Positions 1 through 10,123 of a stretch of 64,000 bases of DNA are shown here, piece by piece. The notes beneath the pieces are model-generated. The model did no database searches. It was given only the letters and a program-made list of their open reading frames with translations, and had not been told where the DNA came from. The translations under genes and the position numbers were made by a program. Position 1 is the first letter of the stretch, and each line of letters opens with the position of its first letter. Origin of the DNA: Thiosocius sp963808165 (GTDB lineage: Bacteria > Pseudomonadota > Gammaproteobacteria > Chromatiales > Chromatiaceae). Location: NCBI GenBank assembly GCA_963808165.1, contig CAWEET010000011.1, forward strand, positions 186,001 through 250,000, in the 5' to 3' direction.

Positions 1-1
1 C

Positions 2-1498
2 TCGTTGCCGGACAATGTCGAAAGACCGCTTTCGAATGCCTATACCGACACGGACGACACCCGCCTTGCCCAAGCACGCCGCGGGCACGAGAACGGGCGC
101 GAGCGGGCTGGCGAGTCGGGCTTTCTGTTGCTCGGAGACGGGCTGGATGCTTTCACCGCCCGCGCGGTTCTGGCCGATGCGGCCGAGCGTAGCATCGATG
201 CCCAGTACTACCTGCTGCATGGCGACATTACCGGCAAGCTGTTCGTCGATAGGCTGATCAGGGCAGCAGACCGGGGGGTGCGGGTGCGCCTGCTGGTGGA
301 TGACATGGACCTGGGCGGCAAGACCCTCGGGGCAGCGCTGCTGGACAGTCATCCGAATATCGAGGTGCGCCTGTTCAATCCGTTTATCCGGAACTCGAAC
401 CGGACCGCGCAGCTGCTGACCGGCTTCGGGTCAGTGACCCGGCGCATGCACAACAAGTCCTTCACGGTGGACAACCAGGCGGCCATCATCGGTGGGCGCA
501 ATATCGGTGACGAGTACTTCGGTGCCGACCGGGAGATTGACTTCACTGATGTGGACGTCCTGCTCATTGGTCCTGTCGTTCAGGAGGTATCGACGTCGTT
601 CGACGGCTACTGGAACAGCGAGCTGGCCTATCCCGCGACAGCGCTGCTCGGGAGGAAACCAAGCGACGAGGAATACCGTAACGGCCGCGACAAGCTCAGC
701 GCTTTCGTCGCCGGACAAGCCGACTCGGCCTATCAGCAGGCACTGATAAATTCGGATCTGGCAAACAAGCTCAGGGCCAACGCAGTACGATTTGATTGGG
801 GCCCGGCACATATCGTTCAAGACGAGCCGGAAAAGATCCTCGTCGACAACTCCGCGACTGCCTATCATCTGGCGCCACAACTCAGCCCTTATTTTCGCAA
901 CGTCAAGGACGAGCTGTATATCTTCTCGCCTTATTTCGTTCCCGGGGAAGCCGGCACGGCCATCCTAGGCGAGCTCGCCGAATCCGGTGTCCGGGTGCGC
1001 GTTGTCACCAATTCCCTGTCCTCAACGGACGTGCCCGTGGTCCATTCCGGATACGCCAAGTACCGCAAGAGTCTCCTGCGCGCCGGGGTCGAGCTACACG
1101 AGATGAAATCCAGGCCCGACAAGATCCAAAGGCAATGGCAGTCGCGCCGCCATGCATCGGCTCAGGCAAGCCTCCATTCCAAGGCCTTCCTGTTCGATCG
1201 CGAGCATATCTTCATCGGCTCACTCAACCTGGACCCCAGATCGATACACGAGAACACCGAGATCGGCGTCGTGCTGACATCGCCAGAGCTCGCCGGGCGC
1301 ATCGGACCGGCACTCGACGATGCACTAGATCGGATTGCATTCCGGCTGGTGCTCGGCACTGACCAGCACGGGCACGAGAGGATCGAGTGGCACGAAGCCG
1401 AAACGGGTAAGACTTACTACGCCGACCCCGATACCGGATATTGGGAACGGTTTTGGATCGGCCTCATGGGCCTGATTCCATTGGAGTCGCAGCTTTGA
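2..1498 (+). CDS. clsC: Cardiolipin synthase C-type phospholipase D family protein, 5' partial
   Basis: The protein joins phospholipids by transphosphatidylation to make cardiolipin, acting at the inner membrane. Two phospholipase D catalytic HxKx4D motifs are visible: MHNKSFTVD with H149, K151 and D156, and LHSKAFLFD with H391, K393 and D398 (numbered from the TTG at base 5). Each is followed by the usual GG/GS-x-N segment (GGRNIGDEYF, GSLNLDPRS). The frame is open to the window edge and the family normally carries an N-terminal signal or membrane anchor, so I treat the 5' end as missing; the TTG at base 5 is probably internal. The total length visible (about 497 residues) is close to that of ClsC/YmdC. 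Substrate preference is inferred from family. Confidence 0.85.
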   Translation, partial: SLPDNVERPLSNAYTDTDDTRLAQARRGHENGRERAGESGFLLLGDGLDAFTARAVLADAAERSIDAQYYLLHGDITGKLFVDRLIRAADRGVRVRLLVDDMDLGGKTLGAALLDSHPNIEVRLFNPFIRNSNRTAQLLTGFGSVTRRMHNKSFTVDNQAAIIGGRNIGDEYFGADREIDFTDVDVLLIGPVVQEVSTSFDGYWNSELAYPATALLGRKPSDEEYRNGRDKLSAFVAGQADSAYQQALINSDLANKLRANAVRFDWGPAHIVQDEPEKILVDNSATAYHLAPQLSPYFRNVKDELYIFSPYFVPGEAGTAILGELAESGVRVRVVTNSLSSTDVPVVHSGYAKYRKSLLRAGVELHEMKSRPDKIQRQWQSRRHASAQASLHSKAFLFDREHIFIGSLNLDPRSIHENTEIGVVLTSPELAGRIGPALDDALDRIAFRLVLGTDQHGHERIEWHEAETGKTYYADPDTGYWERFWIGLMGLIPLESQL

Positions 1499-1642
1499 GT
1501 CACTTGAGAACTCGAACCTGCGACCGTCCGATTGGTTATTCCCGATCCACTGCAGTTTCGGCCGTTCGACTGCCGCAACAGCCCCGTTGGCGATCGTCCC
1601 TCGCTTGCTTGCGAAATTCTACCTCCTAGGCCTTTCAGCCCG

Positions 1643-2377
1643 ATGTCCCTGAAAAAGCTCGCCCGCCGGTTACCGAGTCCGATCTATCGGATGCTGCAGC
1701 GTCTGCAGCAGAGACTCCACCGGCCACATCAAGCACCGACCGCCATCGCAAACCCGGGGCCTTTGCTGACCGATGTGGTGCCGCGCCTCGCGACGATCCC
1801 CGGCTGGTTCAACATCGATGACCTCGCCCATTTCACGCTGGTGCTAAAGACGCAGACGAGCAGTGGCGTGCATGGCGACCTGCTGGAGATTGGGTGCTAT
1901 CACGGCCGCTCGGCCGCAGTGCTCGCCCTGCAACTGCAGGCCGGCGAGCGGCTGTTCCTGGCCGATGCCTTCGACCTCCCCTTGAGCGACCCCTATGGCG
2001 ACACGGCTACGCCGGAGAAGGTGTGGCGAAACCTGGCAGCGGCGGTGCCGACCCTGGCACGCGAACGCGTCTTCATCCAACGCGCCTACAGCAGCGAGCT
2101 TACATTGCCGCCAGACCTGAAGGTGCGCTTCGCCCACGTCGACGGGGGCCACGACGCAGCCACTGTGCGCACGGACCTGACGCTGTGTGCCGAACGACTG
2201 GTGCCGGGCGGTGTAATGGTCATCGACGACTATGCGCACCCGCACTATCCGGGGGTCGCCGAGGCCGTGCGGGAGTTTCTCGACCAGCAGCCCTCATACT
2301 ACGTTCTCGCCGACCTCAACCGGGCCGGCGCGCTCGGACGAAAGCTGTACCTGGCAAGGGCCAGGGACGCTACCTAA
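1643..2377 (+). CDS. Class I SAM-dependent methyltransferase
   Basis: The protein is about 244 residues with a Rossmann-type methyltransferase core. The SAM-binding motif I reads GDLLEIGCYHGRS, followed by an acidic strand end at LADAFD and a later VMVIDDYAHP segment typical of the Methyltransf_24 group that includes CmcI-like and glycan-linked O-methyltransferases. The N terminus is basic (MSLKKLARRLPSPIYR). I chose the ATG at 1643; the frame opens further upstream at a GTG at 1532, but that extension looks non-coding. No strong Shine-Dalgarno is visible. The acceptor substrate cannot be told. It stands alone, and its stop lies next to a terminal inverted repeat element. Confidence 0.7.
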   Translation: MSLKKLARRLPSPIYRMLQRLQQRLHRPHQAPTAIANPGPLLTDVVPRLATIPGWFNIDDLAHFTLVLKTQTSSGVHGDLLEIGCYHGRSAAVLALQLQAGERLFLADAFDLPLSDPYGDTATPEKVWRNLAAAVPTLARERVFIQRAYSSELTLPPDLKVRFAHVDGGHDAATVRTDLTLCAERLVPGGVMVIDDYAHPHYPGVAEAVREFLDQQPSYYVLADLNRAGALGRKLYLARARDAT

Positions 2378-2548
2378 CCTGCATGTTGCATCATTCGGTC
2401 ATGGGCCTCCAGGTCAACCCGACCTGGAGGGTGCGAATCTTTCTGTTGCATGGGTTTCCGGGGGATACGCTTCATCACCGGCCGATGATCTATCCGGGCC
2501 CGCGCTCGTCCGGGCATGATCATCCCGGATTCCGGTGCAACATGCAGG
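2378..2548. repeat. Short inverted-repeat element, copy 1 (CCTGCATGTTGCA family)
   Basis: The segment is bounded by a perfect 13-base terminal inverted repeat, CCTGCATGTTGCA on the left and TGCAACATGCAGG on the right. A related, longer copy lies at 35071-35396 and shares both ends plus internal blocks such as GATCTATCCGGGCCC and ATCATCCCGGAT. Both copies start directly behind the stop codon of a plus-strand gene. No coding frame is seen inside, so it is a non-autonomous or REP/MITE-like element. Confidence 0.65.
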
Positions 2549-2664
2549 CTGATGGTCCGGAATCCGTGGACCTGTGACCTCGGTCAAAGATTGCTGCTGC
2601 CGATCGAACTTCGCATCCCGGGGAAGGTTCGTACTGGCACACAGGAAAAACTGGAGAAAGCAGT

Positions 2665-3207
2665 ATGGGAGACGATCACCTGGTCAGGCAGGGCCTCGGG
2701 AGTGTCGGTCTGATGGAATCCGCCCGCAACGCCATGGCATTGTTGTTTACGTTCATGTTTCTGATCTTTGCAGTTTTTCTGACGGTACTTGCGGGCCTGA
2801 GGTTCATGGAGGTATTCAGCTCACAGCAAGAGGTGGTTGAGACCTTGATAAAGGCCATCAACCTCGGAATCATCGGGCTGGCCATTTTCGAACTGGCGGT
2901 GAGCATCCATCGAGAACACCTTGGCCGCCATCATCACGAGGATTTCTTCTGCCTGTTGCGCCGAGGGGTTGCGCGTTTTGTCGGTATGGTCTGCATCGCC
3001 CTTGTCATGGAAGGGCTGATCATGGCAATCAAATACAGCCAACTCGATCTGGCAGGCAATCTCGATTATGCGGTCGCGATCATCATCAGCGCGGCAGCAC
3101 TGCTGGCGGCATTGGGGCTTTTCCTGAAGCTCAGCGACCCTGCGCCATCAGCAGCGCCCCTACCCTCGCCGCGCTGCCCGCAACTCAGCGAATCCCGAGT
3201 CGCCTGA
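2665..3207 (+). CDS. Conserved hypothetical integral membrane protein
   Basis: The protein is 180 residues with about four predicted membrane spans: residues near 22-50 (AMALLFTFMFLIFAVFLTVL), 65-85 (IKAINLGIIGLAIFELAVSI), 110-125 (FVGMVCIALVMEGLIMAI) and 138-158 (YAVAIIISAAALLAALGLFL). The ATG at 2665 has a GGAG Shine-Dalgarno six bases upstream, which decides the start over the internal ATG at residue 16. A His-rich loop (HREHLGRHHHEDFF) lies between spans 2 and 3 and could bind metal, but this is only a guess. I do not recognise a function. It is monocistronic. Confidence 0.65.
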   Translation: MGDDHLVRQGLGSVGLMESARNAMALLFTFMFLIFAVFLTVLAGLRFMEVFSSQQEVVETLIKAINLGIIGLAIFELAVSIHREHLGRHHHEDFFCLLRRGVARFVGMVCIALVMEGLIMAIKYSQLDLAGNLDYAVAIIISAAALLAALGLFLKLSDPAPSAAPLPSPRCPQLSESRVA

Positions 3208-3352
3208 CCCTGCTGACCGCGGGGGGGTGGACAATGCATGCGCGATAGGGAGGAGACCAGCCGGACCCGGAAGAGCACCGATAAGGAACTTGATCCGGCG
3301 CCCGCCCAGAGCGGCGCGGACAGCAACTTTCGAATAAACCGAACTTAGGACG

Positions 3353-3513
3353 AATGGCACTCACTTGGGAGCGCAAGCGACAAGTTGGTCTGGTGATTCC
3401 GATGATTTCTTGCGCAAAACGCCATGAACACGTCGCTGTAGGCTGGACGGCGGCGTCCATTCCGCCGACGCTTTCTCCACAAACGGCCGGTATCAGCGCA
3501 AGTAAGTGCCATT
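3353..3513. repeat. Inverted-repeat bounded segment, about 160 bp
   Basis: The ends are imperfect inverted repeats: AATGGCACTCACTTGGGAGCGC on the left in its first 14 bases (AATGGCACTCACTT) matches the complement of AAGTAAGTGCCATT on the right with one mismatch. The body has no gene that I can support. It looks like the remnant or non-autonomous derivative of an insertion sequence. The rest of the gap from 3208 to 3664 shows no other recognisable content. Confidence 0.4.
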
Positions 3514-3664
3514 GACCTTAGGACTGCGTGCGGCGCAGCACGATGGGGTCGACCCAGCCGGTGGTGACCCACCACCGGCTCTTGCACCAGCCCCCTGATG
3601 ATCGAGTCCAGGTCGATGTTCGGCGGCGCCCTGGTGGCCCGATCGACAACACAAGCGGGTACCG

Positions 3665-4858
3665 TCAAGGCCTCACCCCGACGATCGCCGCCGCCTGGTT
3701 CCGACGCAGATCCGGCAGAAACACCGCTAGCAGGCCGATCAGCGGCAGGAAGGCGCACAAGCGGTAGACCGTCTCGATACCCCAATGATCGGCCAGTTGC
3801 CCCATCAGGGCGGCGCCGACCCCGGCCAGTCCGAACGCCAGCCCAAAGAACAACCCGGAGATCGTGCCAATCTTGCCCGGCACCAACTCCTGGGCATAGA
3901 CCACCATTGCGGGGAACGCCGAAGCGAGCATGAAGCCGATGATCAGAGTCAACACTGCAGAGGTGCCCAGGCCGACGTATGGCAACGCCAGCGTGAACGG
4001 TGCAACACCGAGGATAGACAACCAGATCACCTGCTTGCGCCCGATACGATCGCCGATCGGCCCGCCCAGCAGGGTGCCGGCTGCGACTGCGAACAAGAAG
4101 TAGAACAGATGATACTGCGCGGTGCGTGTATCGATGCCATAGTGTTCTATCAGGTAGAAGATCAGATAGCTGCTGATACTGGCCAGATAGAAGAACTTGG
4201 AGAACATCAGTGCCAGCAGCACGCCGAGCGTCCCCATGACGCGACCACGTGGCAGCGTGTGGCCGACGGCCGCACTCGCCGGCTTTGGTTTTCGATGCTG
4301 GTTGCGGTACCAGACACCAACGCCGGCCAGCACAATCATCGCAAGCAGGGCGATCAGCGAGAACAGCGCAAGACTGCGCTGGCCATTGGGTAGCACGATC
4401 CACGCGGCGAGCAGCGGTCCGACTGCCGAGCCGGCATTGCCGCCGACCTGGAAGATCGACTGGGCCAGGCCGTGCTGTCCACCGGATGCCATTCGTGCGA
4501 TCCGCGACGCTTCCGGGTGGAATACAGCCGAGCCGGAACCCACCAGCGCCGCTGCCAGCAAAAGCATCGGGAAAGTGTTTGCCAACGACAAGGCCAGCAT
4601 GCCACTCAGCGTACAGCCCATTCCAAGCACCAGCGAGAACGGCTTGGGATGCCGGTCTGTGTAGAAACCGACCACCGGCTGCAACAATGACGCCGTGAAT
4701 TGAAATGCCAAGGTAATCAGGCCGATCTGCGCGAAGGTAAGCCCGAGGCCGCTCTTGAAGAGTGGATAGCTTGCGATCATCAGCGACTGCATCGTGTCAT
4801 TGAGAAAATGCGAGAAGCTGATCGCACCCAGCACACTGAAGACAGTCCGTTCGGTCAT
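3665..4858 (-). CDS. fsr: MFS transporter, fosmidomycin resistance protein family
   Basis: The protein is a 397-residue major facilitator with about twelve hydrophobic segments, the normal size for the family. The N-terminal SFSHFLNDTMQSLMIASYPL block, the loop motif GFYTDRHPKPF after span 2, and SAVFHPEASRIARMASGG are characteristic of the Fsr group, which exports fosmidomycin and related compounds out of the cytoplasm. The natural substrate is not known for most members. It is encoded alone on the minus strand. The start ATG at 4858 is the first of the conserved N terminus (MTERTVFSVLGAISFSHF). An efflux role is from family knowledge; drug resistance in this organism is not shown. Confidence 0.85.
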   Translation of the reverse strand: MTERTVFSVLGAISFSHFLNDTMQSLMIASYPLFKSGLGLTFAQIGLITLAFQFTASLLQPVVGFYTDRHPKPFSLVLGMGCTLSGMLALSLANTFPMLLLAAALVGSGSAVFHPEASRIARMASGGQHGLAQSIFQVGGNAGSAVGPLLAAWIVLPNGQRSLALFSLIALLAMIVLAGVGVWYRNQHRKPKPASAAVGHTLPRGRVMGTLGVLLALMFSKFFYLASISSYLIFYLIEHYGIDTRTAQYHLFYFLFAVAAGTLLGGPIGDRIGRKQVIWLSILGVAPFTLALPYVGLGTSAVLTLIIGFMLASAFPAMVVYAQELVPGKIGTISGLFFGLAFGLAGVGAALMGQLADHWGIETVYRLCAFLPLIGLLAVFLPDLRRNQAAAIVGVRP

Positions 4859-5456
4859 GTCGTACTCGCAAGAAGCTCAAGCCGGAGGGCCACCGGTTGG
4901 CTATGATGTTGCTGCTTCGCAAGATTGTCGAGGGTATTCCGGCTGGTTTTGGCCGGATAGATGACCTCGGCCAAGGTCGACTATCCCCCCAAGAAGCCAA
5001 TCAGACGTCGGTGCGTTCGGCGATCTCCAGGGCGATTCACATCGTCGGTCAAATGCGGCGGGCGCGCCCTGCACCCGGGCGAACGACCGGTCACAAGAAC
5101 GCTGACGGTCGGATTGTGCGGCGCAGTATTATTGACTCACCCCTGCAGGGGCGCTCGCGCAAACCGGGCATATGATCGCGGCGCCTGAGGGACCGCGTCG
5201 GTCGGCGGCCGTGCCATTGGCGACGAGCAACAGCATCAATGTTTGATTCGATCAAATCCGGATGGCCGAGGCACGTCGATGTCTTGCGATCCCACGGCGA
5301 CAAGGCACACGGCTCGATGTACCTCAGCGTTGTCTTCGTTCAGCTCGCCGCCGCGATGGTTAACGGGAACGAAGAGGCGCTGAAGTAAACCAAGCCATCA
5401 AGCGGGACTCTCCGCAAGGGCCCCATCCTGGTCACAACTTCAGATGATGCGGCCCA
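4859..5456. other. Intergenic region with one small possible frame
   Basis: No gene can be firmly supported. A plus-strand frame at 5239-5388 would give a 49-residue peptide starting MFDSIKSGWPRHVDVLRSHG, without a clear ribosome site; its acidic-to-hydrophobic composition is compatible with a remnant or a small protein. Nothing else is seen. Confidence 0.4.
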
Positions 5457-6458
5457 CTAGTTCGCTTGCGCGGGAAAGATCACCTTCCAATCGTTTTTCA
5501 TATCGACCACCGTCCAGCCCTTCGCCTGAGCCTCGTCGAGGCCCTTGTCGAGCTTGCCGATATGGGACTTGCGGTCATAGGCCCACTCGCGTTCGCCATC
5601 GGTATGGTGAACATACAACGCGAAGCGCACACCTTCTCCGGCGGTGGTCCACTGCAGCATCTGCAGGTCCCCGTCGGAGTTCCCGAACGCGGCGATCGGG
5701 CGACGACCGATGTGCGCGTTGATACCGACCGGCTTGCCCTCCTTGTCATCGATGAAGTTGATCTCTGGCAGGCGGACCAGCACAGGCTTGCCATCATCCA
5801 CTTGGAACTCGGTCTTGATGCTGCTGCCGACCACCTGCTCAGGTGGTATGCCATAGACCTCTTCGACCCATGGACGCATAAACTCGATGCCTCCGCCGGA
5901 AACGATGAAGGTCTTGAAGCCGTTGGCACGCAGGTAGCTCAGCAGTTCCTGCATCGGCTGATAGACCATCTCGGTATACGGCCGGTGGGTCGTCGGATGC
6001 TTCGCTGTGGCGATCCAGTCCTTTACGACCTGTTCGAACGCTTCGGTCGTCATGCCCGCGTGCGTGGCCATCACGATCTTGAGCACCGCCTTTTCGCCGC
6101 CCGCCATTGCGCCCTTCATGTCGCCTTTCAGAATCGACGCAAACGGCTCCTCGGTCGCCCACCCGGGGTTCGTGGCGGCGAGTTCCCTGACGCGATCCAT
6201 TGCGAAGGACACCTGAAAGTAAATCGGCTGTTCGGCCCACAGCGTGCCGTCGTTGTCAAACGTCGCGATGCGCTCCGGCTCCGGTACGAAATCCGGAGAA
6301 TCCTCGGTGGTCACCTTGTTGACGAATTCGATGATGGCGGACTTGGCCGCCCCATCATGCCAAGACGGCAGTGGTGCTGCAGCGTGGGCGACCACTGCCA
6401 CCAACGCCAGGACCGCCACCATGAAGGCTGGCGCTGAATGCTTTGCGATCGATCCCAT
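5457..6458 (-). CDS. Exported HAD-superfamily phosphatase
   Basis: The protein is 333 residues with a signal peptide (MGSIAKHSAPAFMVAVLALV followed by AVVAHAA). HAD motif I is DNDGT at residues 68-72, motif II is the VSGGG segment, and motif IV is GNSDGD. It belongs to the phosphoserine-phosphatase-like branch and probably dephosphorylates a small phosphorylated metabolite in the periplasm. The start at 6458 is chosen because AGGAGT precedes the ATG at good spacing and the signal peptide begins there; a longer frame from 6530 lacks these. The substrate is unknown. It stands alone. Confidence 0.8.
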   Translation of the reverse strand: MGSIAKHSAPAFMVAVLALVAVVAHAAAPLPSWHDGAAKSAIIEFVNKVTTEDSPDFVPEPERIATFDNDGTLWAEQPIYFQVSFAMDRVRELAATNPGWATEEPFASILKGDMKGAMAGGEKAVLKIVMATHAGMTTEAFEQVVKDWIATAKHPTTHRPYTEMVYQPMQELLSYLRANGFKTFIVSGGGIEFMRPWVEEVYGIPPEQVVGSSIKTEFQVDDGKPVLVRLPEINFIDDKEGKPVGINAHIGRRPIAAFGNSDGDLQMLQWTTAGEGVRFALYVHHTDGEREWAYDRKSHIGKLDKGLDEAQAKGWTVVDMKNDWKVIFPAQAN

Positions 6459-6824
6459 GTTCGTACTCCTTGCATTTACAAAGTGCGGCCCGCTCGAGGG
6501 GCGAACGTTGGCCCCTTCTGTAGGCGCCACTTAAACCGTTGCAACACGGTAATTCCATCGGGGAAACTACCATAGATGTGTGCGCGATCGATCATTCAGG
6601 GCCGATCGTATGACCGAATTTGCACGGCCAGCCTGCCCGCTACCGGCCGATCAGCGGCTGCTGCCCTCTTGGTGCACCCGGTTGCCCGAGGCACAGGCTG
6701 CGCTACGCAGCGTGCGCAGTCGTATCCATTTTGCCGTGCGCCATTTGCAGGCCGGGTGAAATCGGTCGGGTAGCCGGAACAACTGCCAACCAATAATGCG
6801 GACACTCTGCCATGAAGGTTTCGG

Positions 6825-8039
6825 ATGAACTCTTGTCCACGACGCAGCTTTCCAGTCTTACGAACTAGTCTGCGATCGACCATTCACCGAGCGAGGCGTA
6901 TCCTGGTCACCGGATCATCCTCGGAGTATTGGGCCATCCTCACGCTCTGCCTCTTTAGTTGTCGGTGTTTTCGCGCTGGTGGTCGGTGGATTGCCCTGCT
7001 CCTCTTTGTGGGCCCTCTATTGAGTGGCTGTGCCACCCCAAGGCTGCTGAGTTTTCACCTGGATATGCCTGCACAAACCCTGAGTACGATCGGTGCCAGT
7101 GCAACGCAGGATGGCAGGCAGCGGTTTCGAGAGATTTTTTGCGAATTGCTGCGGCAACGTGGGGCGCCGGCAGCCGAGTGCGAAAGCAGGCTGCTTCGAC
7201 TCCGCGACGAACCGGACGCTTCGCCATCGAAGGAGACGCTTCCGGCCCTGGATCCCAGGCTCGTCGTGGTGGTGGTGCCCGGTTTGTTCGGGGAGTGCCT
7301 TTCCGGACTCATTGAGCCATTTCATCTCGCCACCAGAAATCTTTCCCACCGCGGTTACCGTATACACCAGTACCTGGTACCCGGCGTATCCGGGGGCGAA
7401 GCGAACGCGGCGCACATCGCCGAAAACTGGAGAGAACTGCAGTTTCAACCAGAAGACCGCATAGTGGTTCTCGCGCACTCAAAAGGCACGGTGGACATGT
7501 TGCGCTTTCTGGTCGATTTTCCTGAGAAGGCCGCGCAGATCACTGCGCTGGTGAGCGTCGCCGGGGCCGTGAACGGCTCACCGCTAGCGAGCTCGCTCGG
7601 GGCGCTATTCACCGAGTTGAGCAGAGAGATTCCCCGCATGATTTGCGACACCGGCGACCTCGGTGCCTTTGACAGCCTGAAGAGAAATAACCGCCTGACC
7701 TGGTTGGCCCAAAACTCTTTGCCGGATCGGGTACGTTACTATTCGGTCGCGGGTATCGCGGGACCAGGTAGGGTTTCCGCCGGTCTGCAGCCGAGCTACG
7801 AGCTGCTCGCCGACATCGATCCGCGTAACGACGGCATGCTGCTGTTCTACGACCAGGTCATACCGGGCGCCACGCTGCTGGGCTACGCGAATGCCGACCA
7901 CTGGGCCATAGTCTATCCCGTTGCAGAGCTTCGGCCCGAACTCGCTAACTCACTGGCCACCCGCAATGACTACCCCCGGGAGGTGCTGCTGGAGGCCATA
8001 CTGCTGTACCTTTCCGAAGATCTCGCCCGGCACCAATGA
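6825..8039 (+). CDS. Alpha/beta-hydrolase-like lipoprotein
   Basis: A hydrophobic segment ends in a lipobox (LLSGC, Cys near residue 69), so the mature protein is likely anchored to a membrane by lipid. Beyond it lies an alpha/beta hydrolase fold: strand LVVVVVPGLFGE with the oxyanion loop, the nucleophile elbow LAHSKGTVD (Ser in AHSKG) and a late His in NADHWAIVYP. A lipase or esterase role is likely. The stretch of more than 60 residues before the lipobox is unusual and basic, so the true start may be downstream of 6825 or at a non-ATG codon; the annotated ATG has only a weak AAGG upstream. Substrate unknown. Confidence 0.65.
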   Translation: MNSCPRRSFPVLRTSLRSTIHRARRILVTGSSSEYWAILTLCLFSCRCFRAGGRWIALLLFVGPLLSGCATPRLLSFHLDMPAQTLSTIGASATQDGRQRFREIFCELLRQRGAPAAECESRLLRLRDEPDASPSKETLPALDPRLVVVVVPGLFGECLSGLIEPFHLATRNLSHRGYRIHQYLVPGVSGGEANAAHIAENWRELQFQPEDRIVVLAHSKGTVDMLRFLVDFPEKAAQITALVSVAGAVNGSPLASSLGALFTELSREIPRMICDTGDLGAFDSLKRNNRLTWLAQNSLPDRVRYYSVAGIAGPGRVSAGLQPSYELLADIDPRNDGMLLFYDQVIPGATLLGYANADHWAIVYPVAELRPELANSLATRNDYPREVLLEAILLYLSEDLARHQ

Positions 8040-8133
8040 AGGCTCAGGAGAAAACTTGCGCAGGACTGGCCGTCGCCAATTCAATCGAGTGTAACACGGT
8101 CATCATCATCCCTTTCACAATTCGCACAACCCT

Positions 8134-9651
8134 CTACGAATTGTTATTGAACAGGGCCATCTCCGAGCAAACCTCGTCGACATTGATGGGCTTGGCCAGA
8201 ACACTGTTCATGCCAGCGGCAAGATAACGCTCCCGTTCCCCCTTCAGCACCGCGGCGGTCAGCCCGATCACCAACAACTTTGAAACAGCTGGGTCATGGG
8301 CACTACGTATCCGCCGGGTAACCTCCAATCCATCCATTTTCGGCATGTGAACGTCCATCAAAACAGCATCGAAGGCCTGTTTGAATATCATGTCCAGCGC
8401 AATCATTCCGCTTTCTGCCTCACTGACGCTAAAACCCTCCTTTTCCAGCAGCAGCCTGGCCCCCAGCCTTGAGATGCGATCATCGTCCACAACCAGTACA
8501 TTCGGCCCTTCCGTTACCTCGGAAACAGTTTGCAGTACACGCTCACCCACGTCCTTTTCCGCTTTTTTCAGCGGCAGTTCGAAATGGAAGCAACTCCCTT
8601 TCCCGGGAACGGACTCCAAACCTATGCGTCCCTGCATGAGCTCGACCAAGGATTTGGATACGGTGAGTCCCAGCCCTGTACCGGCATAGCGTTTCGAGAA
8701 GCCCCCGCTCAACTGGGTAAAGCGGTCGAAGATACGTTCGTTTCTGCGCAGGGGAAATTCCGGGGCCCGTATCCTGCACCGAAACCCTCAACAGGTAGCC
8801 CGTGCCTTCCTGCTCTTCGAGACTCACCCGACAGTTCACGCTGCCGCGTTCGGTGAATTTGATGGCGTTGCTGATAAGGTTGGCGATCACCTGGTAGACG
8901 CGGATCTTATCGCCACGTACCCAGCCATGCCCCTGCAACGCCTTTTCCATACGGAAACCGAGGCCCTTGGCCTGCGCCAATGGCTGAAAAAGGCTCGCGC
9001 AGTGAGCCAGCAACGCCGCCAGTGAGAAGTTGGTATCGGAAATTGTGATGTGGCCGGATTCGAACTTTGTCAGATCAAGAATGTCGTCGAGAATCTGGAC
9101 GAGGGTCTCGGCCGACAGCAGAATGGCGTTGGCATACTTGGATTGGCGTGCATCGAGGTTTGTATCCTGCAGCACCTTGGTCATGGTGACCAACCCACTC
9201 AGGGGCGTGCGAATCTCATGGCTCATGTTGGCGAGGAATTCCGACTTGGCCCGGTTGGCACGATCCGCCTTGTCAATGGCCCGTTTTAGCCGGCTCTCGG
9301 CCTCTTTCTGCTGAGTGACATCCCGCCCTACCGCGTAAAAGCGTTTTTCCGACGAATCCACGCGCACCCGCCAGTCGATCCATTTGTACGAGCCGTCCTT
9401 GCAGCGATAGCGGTTTTCCACCAGAAGCAGCTGCTTCCCCCTACGGCTTCAGACAGGGCCAGCGCCGTCCTTGAGAGGTCGTCTTCATGGACAAAGGCGA
9501 GAAACGGCTTGCTGAGAAACTCCTCGTCGGAATACCCGAGCAAACGGCCAAAAGCGCTGTTGATTCGGGTGAAAAAACCCTCCAGATTGCCCATGCCAAT
9601 CAGGTCAGGGGAGAGTTCGAAGATTTGCAGAGCTTCTTTATCAGTAGACAT
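8134..9651 (-). pseudogene. Hybrid sensor histidine kinase/response regulator, broken by two frameshifts
   Basis: Reading from 9651 leftward, a PAS domain (MSTDKEALQIFELSPDLIGM) runs into a frameshift near 9440, where a run of five G is one base short of restoring the frame. The next piece holds the end of the PAS/PAC domain, the dimerisation box with the phospho-acceptor His (FLANMSHEIRTPLSG), the N box (VIANLISNAIKFTE) and the G1 box (VQDTGPGIS). A second frameshift near 8735 separates it from FSKRYAGTGLGL (G2 box) and a receiver domain with VLMDVHMPKMDG and the conserved Lys in LAKPIN. All domains are otherwise well preserved, so the damage is recent, or one or both shifts are sequencing errors. 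Confidence 0.75.
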
Positions 9652-10123
9652 AGTGATAAATCAGGCTTCTCGTAACATGAAAGCGCCGATATTGATAGTA
9701 TCCCCACTGGCCGGATGAGGAACAGCGAGCCTTGCCGCATGCAGAAGCAAGCGACCGGGGTGTCAGATCAAGCTTTCCCGTGGTGGACGAGCGGCAGGAG
9801 ACTATCTCCGCCACATCGCTGGGTTTTTGCTCTAATCCAGATTATGGCGTACGCCACAGGAGCCCGTTCGAGTGCGCGGCGTAGGGGTTCGCCAATCAGG
9901 CGAGTAAGTCCACGGCACCAACCGCAAGCGTCTTCCTGTTGCTGCTCGGGCAGAGCGAGCATCTTTGAAGATCCCCGGCTCTGGCGAGGGATTGCTCGGT
10001 TGCCAAGCTTACCTTGCGAGCCCTAGCATGCGGGTGTCGAGATTATTGACCTGACCTGTCGCCCAAGAAACGGCATCGTCCCGATCTCGTCTCCGCTAGC
10101 TTGATCGTTTAAAGGAGTTCCTC
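9652..10123. other. Intergenic region without supported gene
   Basis: Short frames exist on both strands, including a 64-residue frame on the minus strand at 9768-9962, but none has a ribosome site or recognisable domain. An AGGAG ribosome site for the downstream DsrE-like gene lies just before 10124. Confidence 0.4.

Noticed and set aside
1501..1545. A tRNA-like segment (CTCGAACCTGCGACC) read as part of a reverse-strand tRNA
   Set aside because: Only about 30 bases fit the T-arm side; no acceptor stem or anticodon arm can be folded, so at best it is a chance match or a trace of an attachment site.
3345..4403. A 352-residue minus-strand open frame overlapping the MFS gene
   Set aside because: It is the alternative frame of the Fsr-type gene, extended through non-coding DNA; no domain is recognisable.
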